From contig QZJL01000040.1 of the NCBI GenBank assembly GCA_003599745.1, forward strand, positions 1 through 47,488: 47,488 bases of DNA. Reading direction: 5' to 3'. Source of the DNA: Dehalococcoidia bacterium (GTDB lineage Bacteria; Chloroflexota; Dehalococcoidia; Dehalococcoidales; SURF-40). How positions within the stretch are numbered: the stretch's first letter is position 1; each line of letters starts with the position of its first letter. The position numbers were made by a program, and so were the translations under genes. This document shows positions 1 through 9,878 of the stretch, in pieces. The notes beneath the pieces are model-generated. The model was not told the origin of the DNA. It saw only the letters and a list, made by a program, of their open reading frames with translations, and did no database searches.

Positions 1-1698
1 GGTGACGCCGAAATCCCCCGGGAGCTGCGCTACCTGGTCGAGCGCGGCACTGCCCTGGGTATGGAACTCAACGCCAGCTTGGAAAGCTTGCAGTCGCTCC
101 TCGACGAGGCGTCGCGCCTGATAGACGCCCGCCAGCTCGGGACGGCTGAAATTAAACTCGTCCGGGCTGGCGCGGAAATCGAGGTTGCCCGGGAGACTCT
201 CGCGGAGCTCGATGAGGCGGTCGGCGCCTTATCGCGAAGACTGGCCTTCAGCGTGATGCCTGCCCGTCTGGCGCAGGCCTACAACCAGGTGACGGCTTCG
301 CTGGAAAGCCTCGAGGCGCTTATCGAAGAGTTCGCCCGGCTGCGGCAACAACTCGAGACGGCCCGCCAGGCGGTATTGCAGTCGGAGTTGATTGCCACCG
401 ACCTCCAGATTGAGGTTTTGCCGCTTGAGGTGTTCTGGGGGGAGAACTTCACCGTAACGGGGAGGCTCACCGGTGGTGATGCCGGGTTTGGCGGACGGAG
501 CGTATTGCTGCTTGCCGGCGGACGTTCCTTCGTGGTAACCACCGGAGATGATGGTTTTTATTCCCTGAAAACAGTCGCCGCCCCCGATGATTACTCGGGC
601 AGCCTTGCGGTGACGGCGTACTACCGTGCCAGCGGCGAGGACATGTCCCGCTACCTGTCCGCCGAGAGCCGGACGGTGATTCTGAAGGTCGGCTTTAACA
701 CCACGCGGCTTGAAGTGACCGTCCCGGATAAAGCTTTTACCGGTCAACCGGTTACGGTGTACGGTCGCATTGTCGCCAGTGATGTGACGTTACCCCGTAC
801 CACCAGGCTTTTCTGGGACGGCGCGTCGCTGGCGGAAGGTGTTTTCCGTGAAGAGTTCAGCATCGGCTTCGAAGCACCTTCCTCCGGTACTGGTGAACAT
901 GTCCTGGAGGTGGCGGTGCTTCCCCGGGACAGCTATGCCGGGACATCTGCCCGTCTGCCGGTCAGCCTTTTGGCGGGCATCATCAGCGCCGATATCGAAA
1001 CTCCGGCGGTTGTTTTCGTTCCCCGGACGGTGCGCCTCGGGGGACAGGTGTTTGCCGATGGCATTCCTCTGGAAAACGCCGCCGTAAATGTGGGGTTGGG
1101 AGGCGGACAGTCCCGGGCGACGACGTCCCGGGGCGGCAGCTTTGAAGTGGCTTTGGCGGTGCCGTTTAACCTGTTGATGATTGGGCCGCAAATGCTGGAT
1201 ATAAGTATTACCCCCGATGAGCCGTGGCTTAAGCCTTTGCGGGCGACGCCGACCGTAGTGATGCTAAATCCGGCGGCCATCGGTCTTCTGGCATTGTCAA
1301 TGCTCTTCATCGTGTTGGCACTTATCCGGCGGCGAGCACCCCTGCGGCAGGCTGTTCCGGTTGCCGCGGTAGCCCCGGTCGGCCTGGCTGGCGGCGGCGC
1401 GGTGGCATCTGCGGTGGAAACCGTTTCCCCTGCGTTTGCCGGCGAAAGGGGCAGGGTGCTGTCCGCCTATTTGCGTGCCCTGGAGCTGGTGGCCGTAGCC
1501 TGCGGGGCGGTACCCGAGCCTCACACCACCCTCCGTGAATACCTGGCGGTCGCCCGGCGGCTCGATGGTGCTGAGTCTTTTAAGGAGCTTACCGGGCTTG
1601 CCGAGCTGGTGCTTTACGCGCCCCGCTTGCCGGCCTCCCCCTTGGTCAGCCGGTCGGCGCAGCTCGCTGACGATATCAAAAGGAGACTCCGGCAGTGA
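1..1698 (+). CDS. DUF4129-domain protein with Ig-like/carboxypeptidase-regulatory-like repeats and a TM segment (5' truncated by window)
   Basis: Frame is open from base 1 (GDAEIPRELRYLVERGTALG precedes the ORF-track Met). Beta-rich repeats, TM segment (AAIGLLALSMLFIVLALI), C-terminal DUF4129-like region (LSAYLRALELV...TLREYLAVARRL). Head of a MoxR/DUF58 operon. Confidence 0.75.
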   Translation, partial: GDAEIPRELRYLVERGTALGMELNASLESLQSLLDEASRLIDARQLGTAEIKLVRAGAEIEVARETLAELDEAVGALSRRLAFSVMPARLAQAYNQVTASLESLEALIEEFARLRQQLETARQAVLQSELIATDLQIEVLPLEVFWGENFTVTGRLTGGDAGFGGRSVLLLAGGRSFVVTTGDDGFYSLKTVAAPDDYSGSLAVTAYYRASGEDMSRYLSAESRTVILKVGFNTTRLEVTVPDKAFTGQPVTVYGRIVASDVTLPRTTRLFWDGASLAEGVFREEFSIGFEAPSSGTGEHVLEVAVLPRDSYAGTSARLPVSLLAGIISADIETPAVVFVPRTVRLGGQVFADGIPLENAAVNVGLGGGQSRATTSRGGSFEVALAVPFNLLMIGPQMLDISITPDEPWLKPLRATPTVVMLNPAAIGLLALSMLFIVLALIRRRAPLRQAVPVAAVAPVGLAGGGAVASAVETVSPAFAGERGRVLSAYLRALELVAVACGAVPEPHTTLREYLAVARRLDGAESFKELTGLAELVLYAPRLPASPLVSRSAQLADDIKRRLRQ

Positions 1699-2582
1699 CC
1701 TTTCACCGCTTCATCGCCTGGTTCAGCCTGGGGCTGGCGCTTGCCACTGCCGTGGCCATCTGGTTTGTGCCGCCGGTTGAGGACTTCCAGCCGGATAACC
1801 CTTTCTGGAACGGGAGCCGCCAGTTGAAGGAGGTCGCCCGGATTACGCCGATCAGTTCTCTTGCGGAACTGCCGCCTTCACCGAAGGGGGTAACGCTCAT
1901 CGTTATCCCTTACCGAGAGTTCGACGGCGGCGAGCTTGAACTAGTCAGCCATTTTGTTGATGGCGGCGGCACGCTGGTGCTGGCCGATGACTTTGGCTGG
2001 GGCAACCAGCTACTTGAGTACCTGGGACTGGCAGCACGTTTTTCCGGTAAGGTGCTTCTCGATCCCCTGTTTAACTATAAAAGCCGGTGGTTGCCCAGAG
2101 TGGGTGTTGCCATCGGCGACCCGCTCACCGCCGGTCTTGAGCACTTAACATTGAACTACGCTACCGTACTCGAAGGAGTTACTCCGGAGAGGGTTCTGGC
2201 GACCTCTTCGTCTTTCAGCTTCCTTGATGGCAACGGCAACGGTTTAGCCGACCCGGGCGAGCCGTTGGGCCGCCAGGCGGTGATGTCCCGCGAGGCTTTC
2301 GGAGAGGGTCAGGTGGTGCTGCTTGGCGACCCCAGTGTTTTCATAAGCGGCATGCTGACGGGAGAAAATCTGAAACTGGCGGAAAATATCGCCCGGACGA
2401 GCGAGGCTGGTCTCTATTTTGACCAGTCTCATCTTACGATCTCGAACCTGCGCCACGCGCAGGACGGGCTGCGTGCGCTGCGGGGTTTTGTCTTTAAGCC
2501 GCCGGTGTCGGTGGCGATGGTGGCGGTGGTCCTTGCGCTAGTGCTTTTGCCGGTGTGGCGTCAGGGAAGCAGGCAGGAATAG
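1695..2582 (+). CDS. DUF4350-domain membrane protein
   Basis: N-terminal TM, ThuA/GATase-like fold motifs (HFVDGGGTLVLADDFGWGNQLLEYLG), C-terminal TM; overlaps the upstream stop by 4 bp, operonic. Confidence 0.75.
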   Translation: MTFHRFIAWFSLGLALATAVAIWFVPPVEDFQPDNPFWNGSRQLKEVARITPISSLAELPPSPKGVTLIVIPYREFDGGELELVSHFVDGGGTLVLADDFGWGNQLLEYLGLAARFSGKVLLDPLFNYKSRWLPRVGVAIGDPLTAGLEHLTLNYATVLEGVTPERVLATSSSFSFLDGNGNGLADPGEPLGRQAVMSREAFGEGQVVLLGDPSVFISGMLTGENLKLAENIARTSEAGLYFDQSHLTISNLRHAQDGLRALRGFVFKPPVSVAMVAVVLALVLLPVWRQGSRQE

Positions 2583-2619
2583 CGGGCAGAATTTGCCCGG
2601 GAAGGAGTAACAGGAACAA

Positions 2620-3564
2620 ATGAGCGACGAGATGATTAAAGGAAAAGAGGCGCTGGACCGGATTACGTCCGAGATAGCTAAAGTCGTGGTTGGCAAGGAA
2701 GATGTCAGAGAGTTTTTGCTGCTGGGTTTGCTGAGCCAGGGGCACCTGCTTATCGAAGGTTGGCAGGGAACTGCCAAGACCACGCTGGCGCGCACCTTTT
2801 CCCAGGCCATCGGCGGCAGCTTCAAGCGGGTGCAGGGGACTCCCGACATGATGCCCGCCGACATTCTGGGTTTCTACCTGCACAGTCTTGATGGGGTGCC
2901 CCGCTTCATCCCCGGCCCCATCTTTGCCAACGTGTTGCTGGTTGACGAGATGAACCGCATCACGCCGCGCGCCCAGGCGGCGCTACTGGAGGCGATGCAG
3001 GAAAGGCAGGTTACCATCGAGCGCCAGACGCACCCTATCGAGGAGCCGTTTCTGGTGGTTGCCAGCCAGGTCCCCTACGGCAGCGCCGGTACCTCGCCGC
3101 TCAGCGAAATCCAGATTGACCGTTTCACCTTCCGGGTGTGGAGCGATTACCCTTCCGAGGAAGAGGAAAGCCGGGTATTGGATGAGATTGACCGCATTGA
3201 CGAGGCTCGCGTTTTACCGGTGGTCACGCCGGAAGAGGTCAAGTGGCTGCAGCGGTCGGTAAAGAAGGTGCACGTCGCCGCTGGAGTACGGGAGTATATC
3301 GTGAACCTGGTGAACCGGCTGCGCCGCTATCCCGACCTGCGCTCCGGCCCCGGCCCCAGGGGCAGCATCGCGCTGCTTAAAGGCGCCAGGGCTAAAGCCT
3401 TTCTCGATGGCCGGGACTTCGTCATCCCGGACGACGTCAAGAGTCTTTTATTCGCGGCGCTTTCCCATCGCTGCCGCCTTACTCCCGAAGCCGAAATGGA
3501 AAACGTCACCGTTGAGAAGGTTATCGAGCAGGTTAGCGGCGAGGTGCCGGTTCCCAAGACGTGA
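2620..3564 (+). CDS. MoxR family AAA+ ATPase
   Basis: EGWQGTAKTTLARTF Walker A, LLVDEMNRITPRAQAALLEAMQE Walker B; RBS ggaag upstream. Confidence 0.93.
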   Translation: MSDEMIKGKEALDRITSEIAKVVVGKEDVREFLLLGLLSQGHLLIEGWQGTAKTTLARTFSQAIGGSFKRVQGTPDMMPADILGFYLHSLDGVPRFIPGPIFANVLLVDEMNRITPRAQAALLEAMQERQVTIERQTHPIEEPFLVVASQVPYGSAGTSPLSEIQIDRFTFRVWSDYPSEEEESRVLDEIDRIDEARVLPVVTPEEVKWLQRSVKKVHVAAGVREYIVNLVNRLRRYPDLRSGPGPRGSIALLKGARAKAFLDGRDFVIPDDVKSLLFAALSHRCRLTPEAEMENVTVEKVIEQVSGEVPVPKT

Positions 3565-3592
3565 AGATGTCTCGCCGTCTTTCGGAGTGTAA

Positions 3593-5218
3593 ATGACCGG
3601 GAACGTATCAAGCAAAAGCGGGCGTGTTAGCGGCGGCTTGCGGCTGGCCCGCGGGTATCTGTTTTTACTCCTGTTGCCGGTCGCCGTCATGGGGACGCTT
3701 TTCTACTCGCTGTTGGCCTGGGCGCTCTTTGCTTTGAGCCTGTATTTCAGCGTTCGAACGCTGAAGCCCCGTTTTGCCTTGGCCTACTACCTTGGGGTTT
3801 TCTTCCTGCTGCCGATGGCGCTTGGTTCGCTGGCCGATTACCCGGTTTCGGCGGGACTGGTCACGTCCTCTGCCTTTGCCTTGCTCGCGTCGCTTGTCTT
3901 AGCCCCGTTGCTTTTTCTGATTGATGACGAGGTGAAACACTGCGCCGGTGAAATGGCGCTTGAGCCGGCGGGACCGGGCAGCCGACTTGCGCCTCTTTCC
4001 AGGACGCTTTTCGTCACCGGGCTGGCAGTGATGTTCGTGGCGCTGGTTACCGGACGTACCGAGTTACTGCTTGCCGCCGCCATACTTCTGGGGTATCTTG
4101 CTGGTGCCGTTCTCGTGGCGTATCGCCGCCTGCACCGGGCGGCTGTCCGAATCCCTGGAACGGTCGCCCGGGTTATCGCCGGTAACGAGGCGGTTATCTC
4201 CCTGCCGGCTGCCATTCCTTCGGATGTGGAACTGCGGGCGGTGCTGTCGCCCCATGACAGGTGGCTCAGTATCTTTCCCGGGATTTTCCAGCTTAACCGG
4301 GCATGCCCCGGGGTGGAGTTAGTCTTTAAGCTGGTGCCGCCGCTTTCCGGGCCGGTACACCCGGTGGTGACGCTGTCGGTAACAGATAGCCGGGGTTTGG
4401 TACAGAGTGACCGTTACTTAAGTCCTCTTGAGCTCCACGTTATTCCGAGGGCGAAATATGCCGAGTGGCTGGCCCGCAAATACCTGCGGGAGGGTGATGG
4501 TGGCGGGGTGGCGATAGCTCCGGCTTCGTCTTCAGTAAGGCTTGCCTACGAAAAGAAGGGGGGTGGCGAATACTATCAGAGCCGCGATTATCAGCCGGGG
4601 GATTTCCTGAAAGACATAGACTGGAAACATACTCTGAAACTCGGGCACCTGGTGACGAAAGAGAGGGTTGACGTGTCCGAGCGCCTGGCGGTGCTGGTGG
4701 TCAATCTCTCGGTGACCGATGCCGAGTCCGCCGACCGGCTGGCCTACCGTCTCATCACCACCGCGCTGACGCTGTCGCGCGAGGCGGTGCCGGCGGCGCT
4801 GGTCGCCTACCGTGAGGAGAAGGTGGTGCTTGCCGTACCATTGTCGCACCCCAGGGACGTATTGAAAGCCGCCCTGCGGGTGGTCAAAGACATCGTGACG
4901 GTGGCAGAGCCGCGTTGTCTCGGGCCGGCCGACCTCGCCGGGCTGAAACGCAACATCGCTCGCCTCGGGAAAGTGGACTCAACGCCGGCTCAGCGGCTGC
5001 GCACACTGCTTGAACTGGAAAACCGGGCCATCGAAGAGACGGCTGCAAAACACGTCGTCACCGGGGCTTTGCTCAAAGCGACCGGCCGCCTGTCATCCCC
5101 GGCCTCGGTCATCGTGTTCTCAGAGCTAAACCACGACGCCGAAGCCCTGGCGGTTGCTGGGGAACGACTGAAAAAGAGGGGCTTTACCACCTATTTTATG
5201 ACAGCGGACGGGCGCTAA
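3593..5218 (+). CDS. DUF58 domain-containing protein
   Basis: GGEYYQSRDYQPGDFLKDIDWKHTLKLGHLVTKE is the DUF58 signature; TM segments at N-terminus. Confidence 0.88.
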   Translation: MTGNVSSKSGRVSGGLRLARGYLFLLLLPVAVMGTLFYSLLAWALFALSLYFSVRTLKPRFALAYYLGVFFLLPMALGSLADYPVSAGLVTSSAFALLASLVLAPLLFLIDDEVKHCAGEMALEPAGPGSRLAPLSRTLFVTGLAVMFVALVTGRTELLLAAAILLGYLAGAVLVAYRRLHRAAVRIPGTVARVIAGNEAVISLPAAIPSDVELRAVLSPHDRWLSIFPGIFQLNRACPGVELVFKLVPPLSGPVHPVVTLSVTDSRGLVQSDRYLSPLELHVIPRAKYAEWLARKYLREGDGGGVAIAPASSSVRLAYEKKGGGEYYQSRDYQPGDFLKDIDWKHTLKLGHLVTKERVDVSERLAVLVVNLSVTDAESADRLAYRLITTALTLSREAVPAALVAYREEKVVLAVPLSHPRDVLKAALRVVKDIVTVAEPRCLGPADLAGLKRNIARLGKVDSTPAQRLRTLLELENRAIEETAAKHVVTGALLKATGRLSSPASVIVFSELNHDAEALAVAGERLKKRGFTTYFMTADGR

Positions 5219-5953
5219 TCATACGCCGTAACTGAGCCGGGCGATAAGCCGCCGGGGCAAGCCGAGAGATGTCATGCGGGACTGTACGGCGGCAATGTCG
5301 TAGGTAACGCGGTGGAGAGTGATTGACTTAGCCTGATTGTCGTAGATGGCATAGCTGGCACGGGGGTCGCCGTCGCGCGGCTGGCCGACACCGCCGGGGT
5401 TGATGATGAGCCGCTTTTCGCCAAGCTCCAGGCGGCGGTCATCGCTAAAGGCTGCAAGCCGGATGTCATCATTTTCGTCTGCCTCGAAGACCATTGGCTG
5501 GTGAGAGTGCCCCACCAGGCAATAGCGCGTCTTGAAATGGCCGAGGTTTGCCCGGGCACGTTCGGCGTTAACAAGATATTCCCAGACCGGGTCTCTGGGA
5601 CTGCCGTGCACCAGCGTGAAATCGCCGTTTTCGATGACCAGCGGCATAGTTGCCAGGTATCTTCTGGCTTCGGCGTTCAGCCGCTCACCGGTCCAGCTGG
5701 CGGCGGTGGCGGCCTCGGGATTAAAGTCAATGGTGGAGATTTTGCCGATGGCGGCCAGGTCGTGGTTGCCGGCGACGCTGACATGCTCCAGCTTTGATAG
5801 CCGGTCGAGACACTCGTTGGGGTCAGGGCCGTAGCCGACCGTATCGCCCAGATTCCAGAACCGGTCAACCCCGCCCCGGCGCTCAACATCATCGAGCATC
5901 GCCTCGAAGGCGGTGAGGTTGGCGTGAATGTCGGCCAGGATAGCATAACGCAT
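5219..5953 (-). CDS. metallophosphoesterase family protein
   Basis: MRYAILADIHANLTAFEAML, NLGDTVGYGPDPNE, VAGNHD, HGSPRDP, VGHSHQPM metallophosphatase motifs. Confidence 0.92.
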   Translation of the reverse strand: MRYAILADIHANLTAFEAMLDDVERRGGVDRFWNLGDTVGYGPDPNECLDRLSKLEHVSVAGNHDLAAIGKISTIDFNPEAATAASWTGERLNAEARRYLATMPLVIENGDFTLVHGSPRDPVWEYLVNAERARANLGHFKTRYCLVGHSHQPMVFEADENDDIRLAAFSDDRRLELGEKRLIINPGGVGQPRDGDPRASYAIYDNQAKSITLHRVTYDIAAVQSRMTSLGLPRRLIARLSYGV

Positions 5954-6068
5954 ATATCAAACATAGCAGCTTTCGGCGTTGCAGGCCAGTGTGGTTTAGA
6001 TGGTTCAGGTTGCGCCCTGCGTCCCGCTTTATTGGCGCTTTGCCAGACACGGGTGCTATAATCTGAGT

Positions 6069-7061
6069 GTGAAAGTTTCCGAGCTTGGCGAATTCGGCCT
6101 AATCAATCTTATCGGGGAGATGGTTGGTCGGGCGGGCAAAGCCCCGGGCGGGCTTATCCTGGGCATTGGCGACGACGCCGCTGCCTGGAAATGTGCGGGG
6201 GGCACACAACTTGGCACGGTGGACTCGCTGGTTGAAGGCGTCCACTTCACCCTGGACACTATTTCCTGGGAAGAGCTTGGCTGGAAGTCGCTGGCCGTGA
6301 ACTTGAGCGACATTGCCGCCATGGGTGGGGTCGCCCGCTACGCCCTCATCTCGCTGGCTTTACCTCCGGAAACGACGGTCGCCGACGTTACCGCTTTTTA
6401 CCGTGGCATACTCGAACTTGCCGGTAAAACCGGCGTGGCGCTGGCCGGCGGCGATACCTGCCGCAGCCCGCTGGTGAATATCACCATCACCGTTATCGGC
6501 GAAGCGCCCGGCGGCAAAATGCTGCGGCGTTACGCAGCCCGTGCGGGCGAGATGGTGGCGGTTACCGGCTACCTGGGAAGCGCCGCCGCCGGCCTCGTGA
6601 TGCTTTCCGGAAATCTAAATCTTGAGACGGGGCTGGCCGCCTGCCTCGATACCGCTTTCCACAAACCTTTGCCCCGCCTGGCTGAGGGACGTATACTAGT
6701 CGAAAACGATGTACGGGCCGGGATGGATATCAGCGACGGTCTGGTCATTGACCTCGGCCACCTCGCCGAGATGAGTGGTGTCAGCGCCCGCATCGAGGCG
6801 GAAAAGGTGCCCGTTGAGCCGAGAGTGAAGGAAAGTTTCGGAAAGCGCGCCCTTGAGCTGGCGCTGAGCGGCGGCGAGGACTACGAGCTGCTCTTCACCG
6901 CTGACCAAGAAACGATTATCCGCCTGCAGAAGGTGCTCCCGGTGCCGGTGACGGTGCTGGGCGAAGTCATCGCCGGTAAAGCGGGTAAGGTAAGCGTGGT
7001 TGACGGCAAAGGAAGAGAAATAGCGCTCTCCAGTCCCGGCTGGGAGCACTTTACGGCATGA
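6069..7061 (+). CDS. thiL: thiamine-monophosphate kinase
   Basis: VKVSELGEFGLINLI, GIGDDAA, VDSLVEGVHF, NLSDIAAMGG motifs. Start re-assigned to GTG 6069 (the ORF track starts at 6000, upstream of the likely promoter). Confidence 0.93.
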   Translation: MKVSELGEFGLINLIGEMVGRAGKAPGGLILGIGDDAAAWKCAGGTQLGTVDSLVEGVHFTLDTISWEELGWKSLAVNLSDIAAMGGVARYALISLALPPETTVADVTAFYRGILELAGKTGVALAGGDTCRSPLVNITITVIGEAPGGKMLRRYAARAGEMVAVTGYLGSAAAGLVMLSGNLNLETGLAACLDTAFHKPLPRLAEGRILVENDVRAGMDISDGLVIDLGHLAEMSGVSARIEAEKVPVEPRVKESFGKRALELALSGGEDYELLFTADQETIIRLQKVLPVPVTVLGEVIAGKAGKVSVVDGKGREIALSSPGWEHFTA

Positions 7062-7555
7062 AATACGTTCTGGAAGTGGTGAGCACCAGTCCTGAAGCGA
7101 CCCAAAAAATCGGGACGAAGCTGGCGCGGCGTCTGGCGGCGGGCGATACTCTTTTTCTGTCGGGAGAACTCGGCGCCGGTAAGACCTGCCTGGTACAGGG
7201 CGTTGCAAAGGGTCTTGGCGTAAGTGAATACGCCCAGAGCCCGTCTTTTGTCCTGGTCAGGGAGCTTTACGGCGATTTGCCCCTTTATCACGTTGACCTT
7301 TACCGCCTCGACCATATCGAGGAAATCGCCGACCTGGGGCTTGACGATTATCTTTACGGCAGCGGGGTCTGCGTGGTCGAGTGGGCGGAGAAAGGTTCGG
7401 CGGTATTGCCCGCCGAGCACATGGAAGTCCAGATTGACTATCTCTCGGATAACGAGCGCCGCCTGCGCCTGGTGCCCCATGGTCGGCGGTACGTTGATTT
7501 GCTAAAGGAATTAAAAAGCGATTTACGGGAGGGAGCGGTTGCTGGTAGCGATTGA
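7058..7555 (+). CDS. tsaE: tRNA threonylcarbamoyladenosine biosynthesis ATPase TsaE
   Basis: LSGELGAGKTCLVQGVAKGLG, SPSFVLVREL, HVDLYRLD; 4 bp overlap with thiL. Confidence 0.93.
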   Translation: MKYVLEVVSTSPEATQKIGTKLARRLAAGDTLFLSGELGAGKTCLVQGVAKGLGVSEYAQSPSFVLVRELYGDLPLYHVDLYRLDHIEEIADLGLDDYLYGSGVCVVEWAEKGSAVLPAEHMEVQIDYLSDNERRLRLVPHGRRYVDLLKELKSDLREGAVAGSD

Positions 7556-8234
7556 CACCTCGACGGCCAATGCCTCGCTGGCTCTGTTTCAAAACGGGGA
7601 AGTCGTTGCTGAGCTTAGCTGGCGCTCCAGCTTAAACCACAGCGTTGAGCTTTTGCCAAGCCTTGATAACCTGCTCTGCCGGGCCGGCTGGAAGATTGGC
7701 GACCTAAAGGCCATCGTCGTCGCCCGGGGGCCGGGCAGCTATAACGGCCTGCGTGTCGGTCTCGCCACTGCCAAGGGTCTGGCCTTTGGTCTGGGTATTC
7801 CTCTGGTGGGGGTGAGCACGCTCGAAGTGATGGCTTATCCATGGTCGGCGACTGGCCTGCCGGTCTGCGCGCTGCTCGGCGCCGGTCGCGGCGAGGTCGC
7901 CGCCGCCCGCTTCCGGACAGTGGCGGGGCAGTGGACTACCACCGAAGATGAGCATATCACCAGCCTCAGCGCCGTTTGCGCCGCAACCGCCGAACGTACG
8001 GTCTTCTGCGGCGAGCTGAATGATGAGATGAGCAAAGAAATCACTGAGCGGCTGGGTGACCTGGCGGTGCTGCCTTCAGCAGCGGCCAGGCTGCGGCGGG
8101 CGGCTTACCTTGCCGAGCTGGGGCAGGCGCGGCTTGACCGGGGCGAAGCTGACCCGGTGGCGGCGCTGGAACCGCATTACCTGAGGAAGCCGCCAATAAC
8201 CATGCCGAAAGTGTCGCTGAAGAAAGGAAGCTAG
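7539..8234 (+). CDS. tsaB: tRNA threonylcarbamoyladenosine biosynthesis protein TsaB
   Basis: VAIDTSTANASLALF, RGPGSYNGLRVGLATAKGLAFGLGIPLVGVSTLE. Confidence 0.93.
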   Translation: MLVAIDTSTANASLALFQNGEVVAELSWRSSLNHSVELLPSLDNLLCRAGWKIGDLKAIVVARGPGSYNGLRVGLATAKGLAFGLGIPLVGVSTLEVMAYPWSATGLPVCALLGAGRGEVAAARFRTVAGQWTTTEDEHITSLSAVCAATAERTVFCGELNDEMSKEITERLGDLAVLPSAAARLRRAAYLAELGQARLDRGEADPVAALEPHYLRKPPITMPKVSLKKGS

Positions 8235-8668
8235 TGGAAATCCTGCCTGATTTGCTGGTGGATACCGAAAAAAGCCCGACCATGTGTTTTGGCTGCGGGA
8301 AGGATAATCCCATCGGCCTGAAGCTTGAGTTTCGCTGGAACGGCGAGGTGGCGCGGGCGGAGTTTACGCCCGACGAACGCCACCAAGGATGGTCGAATAT
8401 CGTTCATGGCGGCATCATCACCTGTCTGCTGGATGAGGCTCTGAATTACCCTCCTTACTTTGTTGGGCTGCCTTGCCTCACCGCTAAAATGGAAGTCAGG
8501 CTGCGTCGCCCGGTGATGGTCGGCGAACCGCTGGTGTTGATTGCCAGCATCGTCAGGAAGAACCGCAGGCTGGTGGAGACCCGGGCGAGCCTGGAGCTTG
8601 GGGATGGCACCATCGCTGCTGAGGCTACCGGCACGATGTTTGTCATCAGGGGAAAGGGGGCCGCATGA
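8234..8668 (+). CDS. PaaI-family hotdog-fold thioesterase
   Basis: CFGCGKDNPIGLKLEF, GWSNIVHGGIITCLLDEAL hotdog motif. Confidence 0.85.
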   Translation: MEILPDLLVDTEKSPTMCFGCGKDNPIGLKLEFRWNGEVARAEFTPDERHQGWSNIVHGGIITCLLDEALNYPPYFVGLPCLTAKMEVRLRRPVMVGEPLVLIASIVRKNRRLVETRASLELGDGTIAAEATGTMFVIRGKGAA

Positions 8669-9351
8669 TCCGGCCCGCCAACTCCAGAGCCGTTATCTGG
8701 GACATGGACGGCGTTATCTGTGATTCCGGCGACTGCCACCACCTGGCGTGGAACCGGGTAATGGCCCGGTGGGGGATAGCGGTTAGCGAGGAAGTTTTCC
8801 GAAGCGGCTTCGGCACGCGCACCGACGCCTTTATCCGTTGTCTGGTAGGGGATATGGTGCCGGAAGCGCATATCCAGAAAATCGCTCTGTTCAAAGAAAG
8901 GTTCTTCCGCCGCATCGCACGGGGTCATATTGAACCACTGCCCGGCGTCGTGCCGCTACTGGGTTCCCTCCGGAGCGCCGGTTACCGGATGGCGCTGGCG
9001 TCATCAGCGCCGCTCGCCAATATCCGTCTTACCATCCACGAACTTGACATAACTGTCTTTTTCGAGGCCGTGGTAAGCGGTGATGATGTTACCGACGGGA
9101 AACCCAGCCCGCAGATTTTCCGGCTGGCGGCGCAAAAGCTCGGTGTATATCCTCGGGACTGTCTGGTAATCGAGGACGCGGCGGTGGGGGTGACGGCGGC
9201 GCACCGGGCGGGTATGGCGGCGTTGGCGGTGACCAACACTCTTTCCGCCAGGCAGCTCGGGATGGCAGAAAAGGTGGTGGGCAGTTTGACTGATGTCAAT
9301 CTGGATGACATCGAGGCTATTTTTGAAAAATCGAAAGGAGCTGGCAGTTAG
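8665..9351 (+). CDS. HAD superfamily hydrolase (beta-phosphoglucomutase-like)
   Basis: VIWDMDGVICDSGDCHHLAWN, ALASSAPLANI, GKPSPQIF, VIEDAAVGVTAAHRAGM. Confidence 0.9.
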   Translation: MIRPANSRAVIWDMDGVICDSGDCHHLAWNRVMARWGIAVSEEVFRSGFGTRTDAFIRCLVGDMVPEAHIQKIALFKERFFRRIARGHIEPLPGVVPLLGSLRSAGYRMALASSAPLANIRLTIHELDITVFFEAVVSGDDVTDGKPSPQIFRLAAQKLGVYPRDCLVIEDAAVGVTAAHRAGMAALAVTNTLSARQLGMAEKVVGSLTDVNLDDIEAIFEKSKGAGS

Positions 9352-9768
9352 ATGGAAAAATCGCTGGTGCTGATTAAGCCGGATGCCGTCGAGAGAAATC
9401 TCATCGGCAAAATCATCGGGCGCATCGAAGACAGTGGGATGAAGCTCCTGGCGCTCAGGATGCTGCTTATGGGCCGCAAATTGGCCGAAAAGCATTACGC
9501 GGTGCACGCCGATAAGCCATTTTTCAAAGGCCTGGTGAGTTATATCACTTCGGGGCCAATCGTGGCATGCGTCTTCGGTGGGGAGAACGCCGTCGAGGTC
9601 ATCCGGGGGGTTATGGGGGCTACCGACCCGGCTAAAGCCGCCCCGGGCACCATAAGAAAGGCCTTCGCCGAGAACATCGAGCGCAACAGCGTCCACGGTT
9701 CCGATGCCCCGGAGACCGCAAAGGAAGAAATCGCCCTGTTTTTCAGCGATAAAGAGATTTTCGGGTAG
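9352..9768 (+). CDS. ndk: nucleoside diphosphate kinase
   Basis: SLVLIKPDAVERNLIGKII, GATDPAKAAPGTIRKAF, ERNSVHGSDAPETAKEEIALFF (catalytic His). Confidence 0.97.
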   Translation: MEKSLVLIKPDAVERNLIGKIIGRIEDSGMKLLALRMLLMGRKLAEKHYAVHADKPFFKGLVSYITSGPIVACVFGGENAVEVIRGVMGATDPAKAAPGTIRKAFAENIERNSVHGSDAPETAKEEIALFFSDKEIFG

Positions 9769-9803
9769 CCTCTGTCGTTATTCGTGGTTGACTCTGTGGT
9801 ATC

Positions 9804-9823
9804 AGGGTGGGGTTTCCCGCCCT
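9804..9823. terminator. possible bidirectional terminator hairpin between convergent ndk and rsfS
   Basis: agggtggg-gttt-cccgccct stem (one G-T wobble); no U-tract. Confidence 0.35.
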
Positions 9824-9878
9824 CAGGAGAAATCTTAGCATGTTAGCCAAGATACAAGGGATGAGGTTGCCACCTGCT

